Positions 22,200 to 29,649 of a DNA stretch of 49,438 nt are shown one piece after another. Source of the DNA: Saccharothrix sp. NRRL B-16348 (lineage in GTDB: Bacteria; Actinomycetota; Actinomycetes; Mycobacteriales; Pseudonocardiaceae); contig NZ_LGED01000228.1 in the NCBI RefSeq assembly GCF_001280085.1, positions 1 through 49,438 on the forward strand. Reading direction: 5' to 3'. Made by a program: the position numbers and the translations under genes. Position 1 is the first letter of the stretch. Every line of letters starts with the position of its first letter. Under the pieces are notes generated by a model, which did not search any database, had not been told where the DNA came from, and saw nothing but the letters and a program-made list of their open reading frames with translations.

Positions 22200-23789
22200 T
22201 CACTGCGGGCTGACGTCGGTGCAGTGGACCTTCGCGTCCGGCAGCCGACCGGTGGTCAGGAACGTCACCGTCGCCTCGTCCACGCACGTGGAGCCCTGGT
22301 GGTAGACGTAGTGCCCGCCGTTCTCCGCGCCGACGAAAGCCGCGCGCTCGCCGAGGACCTCGTACAACCCGAGGCCGTCCTCCCATGGTGTGGCGTTGTC
22401 CCTGCGGTTCTGCAGGATCAGCGTGTTGCGCGGCCCCTTGTCCGTCACGCGGACGGGCTCTTCGACGGGCTTTGGCCAGAACGCGCACGCCCAGATGTTG
22501 GCAGGCATGCCCGCGGTGAGCGGCCAGGCCGCGCGGTCCTCGGCGGTGCGGCGGGCGTACTCGTCGACGTCTTCGGACCACGGCGCGTCACCGCAGGTCA
22601 GCGCCAGGAACATGGTGGCCTGGTTGTCGGCCGGCACGCCCGGGGTCGGCGGCGGCGCGGCGAACACCTGCTGCAGCACCTGGCCGTCCGCCTCGGTGAG
22701 CACGCCGTCGGCCAGCCCGACGGCGGCCTTCCAGAACTGCGCGAGGACCGGGAGGTTCTCGTTGTTCAGCAGGAGGCTGTAGGTGACGGTGCGCAGCATC
22801 GAACCCGTCAGTGCCAGCGGGGTGCCGGGGACGGGCGCGGGGGTGCGGTCGAGGCTGTCGGCGAGCGCGAGGTACTTCCGGGTCACCTCGTCGACGGTGC
22901 CGCCCAGTCCGAGCGTGGCGTGCTGCGCCGCGGCGACCCTCGCCGCGTCGGGGAACCGTTCCGACATGGCCTTGCCCCAGTTGTCGGTCGCGTTGGCCCA
23001 GACCTTCGTGGGGTCGACGTTGCCCTCGAGGACCACCCGGTCGGCGTGCTCCGGGAACAGCGACTCGTAGACGGCGCCGAGGTACGTGCCGTAGGACTGG
23101 CCCCAGTAGGAGATCTTCTTCTCACCGAGCGCCGTGCGGATGCGGTCCATGTCGCGGGCCGTGTTGGCGGTGGTGAAGTGCCGCAGCTTCTCGCCGGCGT
23201 TCGTCGTGCACCGTTCGGCGCTGGCACGGGCGTGCTCGACGTTCGCGGTGATCGAGCCGTCCGCGGCCGGGTACGGGAAGAGGCCGGCGAGCGACGGGTC
23301 GTCGAGGCCGCAGCTCTGCGGGGTGCTGTGCTCGACGCCGCGCGGGTCGAAGCCGATCAGGTCGTAGGCCGCCAACACCGACGGCGGCAGGGTCGGTGCC
23401 ACGACACCCGGTGTGCCCAGGCCGGGCAACGCCGGGCCGCCCGGGTTCAGCAGCAGGACACCGCGGCGGTCGTGGGACTTCGCCGCCGACAGCTTCGAGA
23501 CGGCCACCTCGATCTTCTCGCCACCGGGGTTCCGGTAGTCGAGCGGGACCTCCACCGTTCCGCAGGTGAGCCGGGAGTCGCGACTGGCGCCCTCGGCCAA
23601 CGCCGGGCACGTGCCCCACGTGATATGCGGCGTGGCGGCCGCCTCGGTGGCGACCGGTGGTGCGTCCTCGCTCGTCGTGCCTCCGTCCGCGGCGGCGTCA
23701 CAGGCGGCCACCGCGGCGACGGTGAGCGCCACCGCGGCCACCACCCTGGTGAACCTCCAGGGGATACCGGCTCCCGTCGACCGTTGCAT
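22200..23789 (-). CDS. S33 family tripeptidyl aminopeptidase-like lipoprotein
   Basis: 529 aa. I start at ATG 23789, which gives a short basic leader and a lipoprotein signal (VAAVALTVAAVAAC); an upstream ATG (23897) would add 36 residues without a signal. Alpha/beta hydrolase of peptidase family S33: conserved VPLDYRNPGGEKIEVAVSK, LLLNPGGPA, GFDPRGVEHS, nucleophile GQSYGTYLG, acid Asp in QNRRDNATPW, His in GGHYVYHQGSTCVD. Paired Cys occur as in Streptomyces secreted aminopeptidases. It trims peptides outside the membrane. Only 12 bp separate it from the convergent TetR gene. Confidence 0.92.
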   Translation of the reverse strand: MQRSTGAGIPWRFTRVVAAVALTVAAVAACDAAADGGTTSEDAPPVATEAAATPHITWGTCPALAEGASRDSRLTCGTVEVPLDYRNPGGEKIEVAVSKLSAAKSHDRRGVLLLNPGGPALPGLGTPGVVAPTLPPSVLAAYDLIGFDPRGVEHSTPQSCGLDDPSLAGLFPYPAADGSITANVEHARASAERCTTNAGEKLRHFTTANTARDMDRIRTALGEKKISYWGQSYGTYLGAVYESLFPEHADRVVLEGNVDPTKVWANATDNWGKAMSERFPDAARVAAAQHATLGLGGTVDEVTRKYLALADSLDRTPAPVPGTPLALTGSMLRTVTYSLLLNNENLPVLAQFWKAAVGLADGVLTEADGQVLQQVFAAPPPTPGVPADNQATMFLALTCGDAPWSEDVDEYARRTAEDRAAWPLTAGMPANIWACAFWPKPVEEPVRVTDKGPRNTLILQNRRDNATPWEDGLGLYEVLGERAAFVGAENGGHYVYHQGSTCVDEATVTFLTTGRLPDAKVHCTDVSPQ

Positions 23790-23956
23790 CGTCTTCAACG
23801 CCCTTGCCCTCCAGTTCTCGGCCTGCCGCGACGAACTGACGTCGCCACCGAAACCTATGAGAGCCCGCGGTGCCACGAATCCCCTTGGTGTGGACACCTT
23901 TCTGTAGTCCTCACGGGGGACAGCGACCGTCGGTCATCCCACCGGGAACCCGACCG

Positions 23957-25654
23957 TCACCGGGAAGCGCAGGTGAACGAATCCGCGTTGTCGACGTCGC
24001 CGGACCCCTTGTACTTCGGCCAACTCGGGAAGACGCACAGCGGCCTCGTCCGGCCGGGAACGCCGGCGTCGTCGGTCGCCACGATGGTGTTCGCCGGATC
24101 GGCGCCCTTCTCCACCCAGTTCTCGATCGTCGCCAGCTGGTCCCACTCCGGCTGGAAAGTCGACGAAGGTCCGTGCTGGGCGCCGGGGACCTCGTAGTAG
24201 CGAACGAACGAGTCCACTCGCGCAGGCCCCATCGCGGCCTGCACGCGCGAGTAGTAGTGCATGCTCGTCCTCGCCGCCGGCTCGGCACTGCCCGTCCAGA
24301 GGAGGAGTTTCCCTCCTCGCTCCTGGAAAGGCGACAGGTCGGCGATGTTGGAGAAGAGCCCCGAATTGGCCTCGATCCGCGAAGCCATCCCGCTTCCGCT
24401 CGCCAAGTCCATCGCCAGGGTGTCGAAGTTCGGATCACCCACGATCATGTGGCGGACGACGCCGTCGGCCTGCGACAGGCCCGGGGGCATCTGCGGGGTC
24501 GGCGGGAAAGCGGGCGGCGTCGAGCCGTACACGCCGAGCTGGGTCAGCAGTTCCTTGTGGACGGCGTCGGGCACTCCCCCGCCTTGGTCGGCGAGGTAGA
24601 TCGGGTAGCCGGGGAGGCTCGACTCGCCCGTGCCGATCACGTAGGACAAGGACTTGGGGTCGTTGATCCGCTTCAGCGCGGCGAGCTGGACGTCGGACAG
24701 GCAGTCGTTGCCCGTGTCCTCTCCCCGCGGACACCTCAACGTGGTCGGGACGAACCGGGCCTCGCAGGTGCGGGGGTTGCCGATGATGCCGTCCTCCACG
24801 CCGTCCAGCGCATCGCACGTCCTCATCACCCCGGCGTGGAGGGTGTGGCGCTTGGCCTCGTTCAGCCAGGCACCCGGCACGGCCACCGCCTGGGCCGCGT
24901 TGAGCATGCCGAGCGCCACTGCGGTGACGTTCCAGCCCGGTGCGCCGGCGACCACGCCGTCCCAGTCGGCCGGCCAGCGCTGTGCGGCGGCCAACGCCTC
25001 GCCGCCGCCCTTCGAGTAGCCGAGGAAGTAGGACTTGGCGGGCGCGCGACCGTAGCGGGAGTGGATCAACTTCACCGCGACGTCGCGCGTCTTCTTCAGG
25101 GCGTCGCCGGCGTAGTTCTTGAGGGCTTCCTGGTTGGCGCCGAAGGCCGCGGGGTGTTCCCCGTTCTTGTTCTGGTGTCCGGAGTCGCTGGAGAACACCG
25201 CGTACCCCCGGCTGAGCGGCAGTGGCTTCTTCTGGGCGCCCCAGAGGTTCGACGCGTTCGTGAGCGGCGGGATGGACCCGTTCAGGCCGGCACCGCCGAG
25301 CATCGTGGCCTTGCCGTTCCACTGCTCCGGGAGCGCCAGTTGGAACTTGATGTTCGGCGCGGCCGGATCAACCGGTTTGACGTCCCCGGAAACCAGGCAG
25401 TGGGCGCCGTAGGCCTGCTCCCCGCTGCCGCCGGCGCTCGCGGGGACCGCTGAGGACACGGTGGCGCCGCCGGTGGGCAGGCCGATGGCGTCGGCCGCGA
25501 TCTCAACGCCGGTCAGAGCGGAGCACTTCTTCGTCGCGGCGGCGTTCACCTCGCTGCTGAAGACGTAGGGCGCGGCCGCTCCGGCGGTGACCGCGGTGAG
25601 CACGAGTGCTGTGGTCAGTGCGATGGACGATCTGTTCCTGAAAGAAGCGGGCAT
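23957..25654 (-). CDS. secreted tannase/feruloyl esterase family protein
   Basis: 565 aa. ATG at 25654 has AGGA upstream; Sec signal peptide (RNRSSIALTTALVLTAVTAGAAA). Tannase/feruloyl esterase family: GYSKGGGEALAAAQRWP nucleophile elbow (Ser near 205), calcium-binding-type DALDGVEDGIIGNPRTC, LLLWTGSAEPAA with the acid region, and a catalytic His in PGAQHGPS. Paired Cys (KKCSAL / HCLV, TCDAL / RTCEARF, RCPRGEDTGNDC) suit an exported enzyme; the CS-D-HC arrangement of the family is consistent. It cleaves ester bonds of plant phenolics such as ferulate or gallate. Its promoter carries a palindrome over the -10. Confidence 0.9.
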   Translation of the reverse strand: MPASFRNRSSIALTTALVLTAVTAGAAAPYVFSSEVNAAATKKCSALTGVEIAADAIGLPTGGATVSSAVPASAGGSGEQAYGAHCLVSGDVKPVDPAAPNIKFQLALPEQWNGKATMLGGAGLNGSIPPLTNASNLWGAQKKPLPLSRGYAVFSSDSGHQNKNGEHPAAFGANQEALKNYAGDALKKTRDVAVKLIHSRYGRAPAKSYFLGYSKGGGEALAAAQRWPADWDGVVAGAPGWNVTAVALGMLNAAQAVAVPGAWLNEAKRHTLHAGVMRTCDALDGVEDGIIGNPRTCEARFVPTTLRCPRGEDTGNDCLSDVQLAALKRINDPKSLSYVIGTGESSLPGYPIYLADQGGGVPDAVHKELLTQLGVYGSTPPAFPPTPQMPPGLSQADGVVRHMIVGDPNFDTLAMDLASGSGMASRIEANSGLFSNIADLSPFQERGGKLLLWTGSAEPAARTSMHYYSRVQAAMGPARVDSFVRYYEVPGAQHGPSSTFQPEWDQLATIENWVEKGADPANTIVATDDAGVPGRTRPLCVFPSWPKYKGSGDVDNADSFTCASR

Positions 25655-25723
25655 GTGCGTCCTGTTCCACCACGGGTCTGTTGCGATCAGCGGGCGCACG
25701 TGTTCTGACAGTTCCCGCCTAGT

Positions 25724-25757
25724 TGGCACTCTATGCCAGGTTGGATGTGACCGTCAA
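25724..25757 (-). promoter_or_regulatory. tannase promoter with overlapping palindrome
   Basis: On the minus strand TTGACG (25752-25757) and TAGAGT (25728-25733) are separated by 18 nt, a good sigma-70-like promoter about 75 nt upstream of the tannase ATG. A 5-bp inverted repeat TGGCA-CTCTA-TGCCA (25724-25738) covers the -10, suggesting repression. Confidence 0.5.
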
Positions 25758-25823
25758 CGACAGTGGGCATGAGTCGACCCGGGGACTCGTTTTGTCGGGG
25801 ACGAGCGAAGGTCTCGTCGAATA

Positions 25824-26420
25824 TCAGCCGCGGACGGCGGCGAGCATCTCGTCGTACAGGGCGAACGGGTCCGCCTTGCCGGCCTGGCGCACCCACAGTT
25901 CCGACGCGGCGTCGACGCACGCGAACACCGTGGCGATGATGCCCACCGCGCGCGGGTCGGGTGTCGGACCGGACTCGATGCCCAGCCGGGCCTCGATCAC
26001 GGGCACCAGCGCGGCCTGCCACTTCAACCGCTTCTCGTGGTACCGCGAGCGCAACGGCGGGTTGTCGAAGATCAGCGTGGTGATCTCCAGGACCTGTTCC
26101 GAGGTGTGCTTCGCCGAGGAGATGGCGGCGAACCCGGCGCGCAGCGCGTCCCACGGCGACAAGTCGGCGGGCTGGGCCTCGACGCTGCTGACCAGCAGCT
26201 GCCCGAGGCCGTCCTGGTCACCGCAGACCAGGTCCTCCTTGGTGCCGAAGTAGCGGAAGAGCGAGCGCTGCGACACACCCGCCTGCTTGGCGATCTGGCC
26301 GACGGTCACGGATTCGTAGCCGTGCTCGGCGAACAACGCCAATGCGGTGTCGACGATCCCCGCGACGACAGCCTGTCGCGACCGGTCCCACAGCGTGGTC
26401 GGCTGGCGCGGTGTGTCCAT
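25824..26420 (-). CDS. TetR family transcriptional regulator
   Basis: 198 aa. ATG at 26420 (MDTPRQPTTLWDRSRQ) is chosen; a longer frame to 26570 adds an Arg/Cys-rich stretch unlike the family. Helix-turn-helix at residues 18-60 (GIVDTALALFAEHGYESVTVGQIAKQAGVSQRSLFRYFGTKEDL in segments). The C-terminal part is of the MftR-like kind (EITTLIFDNPPLRSRYHEK, ACVDAASELWV). It lies upstream of, and in the same direction as, the tannase gene with 169 bp between, and may control it through the palindrome at 25724-25738; it may also be autoregulated. Confidence 0.88.
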   Translation of the reverse strand: MDTPRQPTTLWDRSRQAVVAGIVDTALALFAEHGYESVTVGQIAKQAGVSQRSLFRYFGTKEDLVCGDQDGLGQLLVSSVEAQPADLSPWDALRAGFAAISSAKHTSEQVLEITTLIFDNPPLRSRYHEKRLKWQAALVPVIEARLGIESGPTPDPRAVGIIATVFACVDAASELWVRQAGKADPFALYDEMLAAVRG

Positions 26421-26668
26421 TGCTCTCAATCGCGGTTCACGGCAGCGGCGGCAGCCCCTGTCCGGCTCGTCCGGGTCGAGTACATGATGTCCCGATCGAC
26501 GGTTGAAGTCGAACGCGCGGAGGTCTCGTGCCTCGGTGGACAAGTGCAGAGCGCCGGCACTTTCGCGCACACCCTAGTGCCGACGGCGGTCAAGCCGACC
26601 GTTCCGCACCACGATGGGCCCGCCACGGTGTCGGCGGCGCTCGACCGGACCGGGTGGCGGTCGGTCCA

Positions 26669-27486
26669 CGGCGTGAACTACGCCTACTCCGGTGCGAACT
26701 GGCAGCCGTTGTCCGCCGACCGGAACGGCAACCCCGTGCTTCCCCGCCTGGGTGTCCGGGCACGCCACGTTCGCCGGGGCATGGGCCGGGGTGATGCGGC
26801 GGTACTTCGGCACCGACCAGATCGGCGCGACGTCCACCACCGTCGTCGAGCTGACCACCGAGGACCCGCACGCGACGAGCGTGTCGGGCGTGTCGGGCGG
26901 CGGGTTCAAGACCCGGACGTTCACCACGTTCAGCCAAGCCGCCCGGGAGAACGCGCTGAGCCGCCTGTACCTGGGCGTGCACTTCCGGTTCGACGGCGAC
27001 CGCGACGGCCTGGCGCTCGGCGACCACGTGGCCGCCGCGGTGACCGCGTCGCCGGGCCTCACCAACGGCCTCGGCCCCACCGGCGTGGTCTGGCGCGAGG
27101 AGCAGCACGTCTTCACCCGCGGCCAGAACGGGACGTTGGAGCACTACCGGTTCGCGCCCGGCGCCGGAGTGAGCCACGACAGATGGGGTGGGTACTTCGT
27201 GGGCAACCCGAGCGGGTTCGCCTCGGCCAGCGGTGGTGTCGACCGACAGCTCCACGTCATGGCCCGAGACGGCGAAGGCAAAGTCCAGCACTACTGGTGG
27301 GACGTCAACGTTCCCAGCACCATCCACCGAGATCCCTGGGCGGGCCCGGCGATCGTCAGCGACCCCACCGGTTTCGAGTGACGCACGCAGCAACACGTCT
27401 TCGGGCGCGGCCACAACGGTGCCTTGGAACACTGGTGGTACGCACCCGCCGCCGGCATCACCCGCGACACGTGGGGCACAGCCTGA
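26669..27486 (+). pseudogene. vanadium-dependent haloperoxidase remnant with lectin-like tail
   Basis: The C-terminal half of a vanadium haloperoxidase is readable: YSGANWQPLSADRNGNPVLP in one frame, then FPAWVSGHATFAGAWAGVM and ARENALSRLYLGVHFRFD in the next. These hold the vanadate-binding S-G-H and R...H residues. A frameshift lies at about 26730-26750. The N-terminal half with the Lys and first Arg motif is missing. After the peroxidase part come repeats QHVFTRGQNGTLEHYRFAP and QHVFGRGHNGALEHWWYAP, a blade-like lectin tail, interrupted by an in-frame TGA at 27379-27381 before a natural end at 27486. Truncation, frameshift and stop together make this a dead gene. Confidence 0.85.
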
Positions 27487-27647
27487 CCACTCACGTTGAC
27501 CGAACCGAATAGCGGTACCGCGGTGGGCGGGGGAAAGTCAACGGGTCACTGAGCTGCGTGCTCGACCTCGAAGAACGAATCAAGATCACAAAAGAATGTC
27601 TCCTCGTGATCCGATTACGCCGGGCGGCCATCACGACTGAATCGCAG

Positions 27648-28388
27648 TCAGTAGACCGCACGTTCCTTGCTGATAGCTTCCAGGGCACCTGTCCGTTCAA
27701 GGCGCTTCCTGAACTCCAGAACCTCGGAGCCCGGCGGCACGCCATCCCCCTCAGGATCAAGCAGGGACAGGATCAGGCCCCCGTTGGACGTCTCGCGCGA
27801 CGACGCGCCGAAGTCTCCGCCTACGACGTGCTCCGCTCGCCGCGGCGACAGGTACTGGGCGTACCCCACGTACACCGTGCCGGGAGGAGCCGGGCGTTGC
27901 AGCGACCTCAACTCCGAGTTCCCGGCGAAACCCCAATCGGGCTCCCAGCACTCCGCCACGCAACCCAGGACGTCGACAACCGAACCATAGAAGCCGGCGT
28001 CAGCCCCGGACCCGGTCTTCCCGAGCCGCAACACCAGCGCATTCGGCCCGCCACGAGGACTGTAGTTACCGACGACCGCTCGGAGGTGGGTTTCACGAGG
28101 GCCGGAACCCGAACCCCAGCAGACCAGTTGGAACCCCAGCTCTTCGAACACCGTCGCCCCGTCACGGTTCCGGCCCGCCTCGACCAGCTCGACGAGGTCG
28201 GCCGTGTCGAGGTCGAGTCGGAGCGGCCGATAATCCGCCACACCCGGGTCGTCGACGTACCACGTGTCGAACATCGCCGGACTCACCGCAGTCAGTCCCC
28301 GGAGGAATCGCCGCAGCCGATCAGCGATCTGCTCCGCCGTCTCCTGGCGTGCGCCCCAGTACGCGCAACAGGTCAACGCTTCGGCCAC
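27648..28388 (-). CDS. Imm52 family immunity protein
   Basis: 246 aa, GTG start after an AGG/GGG ribosome binding site. The N-terminal YWGARQETAEQIADRLRRFL, the RNRDGATVFEELGFQLVCW segment and GNYSPRGGPNALVLRL match the Imm52 family of polymorphic-toxin immunity proteins, which neutralise nuclease-type toxins of the restriction-endonuclease fold. No intact partner toxin is adjacent; only a decayed reading frame lies just upstream. It is therefore an orphan immunity gene, probably kept for protection against kin toxins. Cytosolic. Confidence 0.82.
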   Translation of the reverse strand: MAEALTCCAYWGARQETAEQIADRLRRFLRGLTAVSPAMFDTWYVDDPGVADYRPLRLDLDTADLVELVEAGRNRDGATVFEELGFQLVCWGSGSGPRETHLRAVVGNYSPRGGPNALVLRLGKTGSGADAGFYGSVVDVLGCVAECWEPDWGFAGNSELRSLQRPAPPGTVYVGYAQYLSPRRAEHVVGGDFGASSRETSNGGLILSLLDPEGDGVPPGSEVLEFRKRLERTGALEAISKERAVY

Positions 28389-28422
28389 AGCGGCCCTACC
28401 TCACAGACGTTTCGAATCGGCG

Positions 28423-28777
28423 TCAGGCGCCGAAGCCCCGGATGAACAGGGTAGAGCGAGGCGCCCAAGGGTCGATCACCAGGTACACCGTCCCCGTCCG
28501 GCCACTCTTCTCGTAGTTGTCGCAACTCTTGAGACCTCGACGGCCAAGCCGCACGACGACAGTTCAAGCTCGAACGTTATGGCGCGCACGAATCTCTGTA
28601 TGGCGGTCTCCTGACGCCGCACGCTCCAAACGCTTGGACGAGTTCGTCGTCCGACGACAACTCGATCACGCGTAAAGACCTGGCAGACAGGAGACCCGCC
28701 ACATCGAGCGCGCGGAGTACCGCATGGCCAATGGCCGCATAACGGTTCACCGATAGAGCGGGTGGCAGCTTGAGCAT
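28423..28777 (-). pseudogene. decayed gene upstream of the Imm52 gene
   Basis: Three overlapping minus-strand frames each read like part of one small protein: 28777 to about 28610 (MLKLPPALSVNRYAAIGH ... IELSSDDELVQAFGA), then about 28615-28530 (IQRFVRAITFELELSSCGL), then about 28540-28423 (SCDNYEKSGRTGTVYL ... LFIRGFGA, stop). Joining them needs two frameshifts and gives about 118 aa, ending 34 bp before the Imm52 start. It may be an old immunity protein or toxin tip. The family is not recognised, and the joins are my inference. Confidence 0.5.
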
Positions 28778-29172
28778 GCTGCTGCGATGGTCCATGCCGC
28801 CCGACTGTGGCACTGGACCGCAGTCCCAGCAAGGCATTGGACCACCGGGGCGGGATAGCCCGTCCGCGCGCCAACCTGACCGGCTTCCGACCCGACGACC
28901 CGATCCGGGTTGGACAGCCGGACCGTCTCGCGGCACTAGCTTCAGCAGCGCGACGACCGCGAGCAGGCGGTCACGTTGAACATTCCCTGGAGTACGACCT
29001 CGACCCCCATACCGTCGGACGACGCTCCTGGACTGCCATAGCGCTCGGCAAGAGCGAGCGCGTCGGTCTCCGCCGGACACTCGCCTCCGACAACCACCGG
29101 CTCACCCTGTGAGTGCCGGAGCTCAGCAACCCGCGGATCGGCATCAGGACGCTGTTACCCGATGGCGTTCGG
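28778..29172. other. 395-bp stretch without an intact gene
   Basis: No frame has both a start with a ribosome binding site and protein-like composition. A minus-strand segment around 29000-29100 (DALALAERYGSPGASSDG, VEVVLQGMFNV) reads protein-like but has no intact start or end, so more decayed immunity or toxin sequence is likely. Confidence 0.4.
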
Positions 29173-29505
29173 TCACTCGACCTCGGTGTCGATCGAGCGC
29201 CAGGTGAACGGGATGTCCCATCGGTGATCGCCTTGCCGCCAGGCTTCAAACGCCGTGTAGACCTTCTCCGGCGACACCGTCAAAGTCTGATAGTGCTCCG
29301 ATGGCGAGCCCGCGCGGTGTTCGAGTTGATAGATCCCATCCGGACGCTGCCACACCTGGATGTAGACGTCCTCCCGCTCCGCCGACAGGACCAGGACACT
29401 GTCCCTGGCCATGGCGAGCACAGCCGCCTCAATCCGGCTGCGGCCCGGGTTCTTCACGCGCCTGACCCGATCGCCATCGAGGAACGTCGCATCACCCTCT
29501 GGCAC
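29173..29505 (-). CDS. putative immunity protein downstream of the RHS toxin (Imm1-like)
   Basis: 110 aa. I choose GTG 29505, 4 nt after GGAGG; longer frames to 29646 run through the terminator of the RHS gene. The protein has RRVKNPGRSRIEAAVLAMARDS, LVLSAEREDVYIQVWQ, YQLEHRAGSPSEHYQTLTV and a FEAWRQGD ending, the pattern of small cytosolic immunity proteins (Imm1-like) found after actinobacterial RHS and deaminase toxins. It lies 144 bp behind the RHS stop with a strong hairpin between, so it may have its own promoter, which would keep protection constant. The family assignment is tentative. Confidence 0.65.
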   Translation of the reverse strand: MPEGDATFLDGDRVRRVKNPGRSRIEAAVLAMARDSVLVLSAEREDVYIQVWQRPDGIYQLEHRAGSPSEHYQTLTVSPEKVYTAFEAWRQGDHRWDIPFTWRSIDTEVE

Positions 29506-29596
29506 AACGCCTCCAGCCATCCGCACGTCCAGACCAGGTCGATCATGCCGCTCGACACCACCGCCGCGGTACGTCCGCCGTGATCGCCATGCACGC

Positions 29597-29638
29597 GACG
29601 CGGCCCGGATCACCTCCACAGGTGACCCGGGCCGCGTC
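29597..29638 (-). terminator. terminator after the RHS toxin gene
   Basis: Twelve GC-rich pairs (29597-29608 with 29627-29638) plus an inner TCACCT/AGGTGA helix form an 18-bp stem with one A-C mismatch and a 4-nt loop, 12 nt past the RHS stop on the minus strand. Confidence 0.75.
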
Positions 29639-29649
29639 GTTGTCACGCT

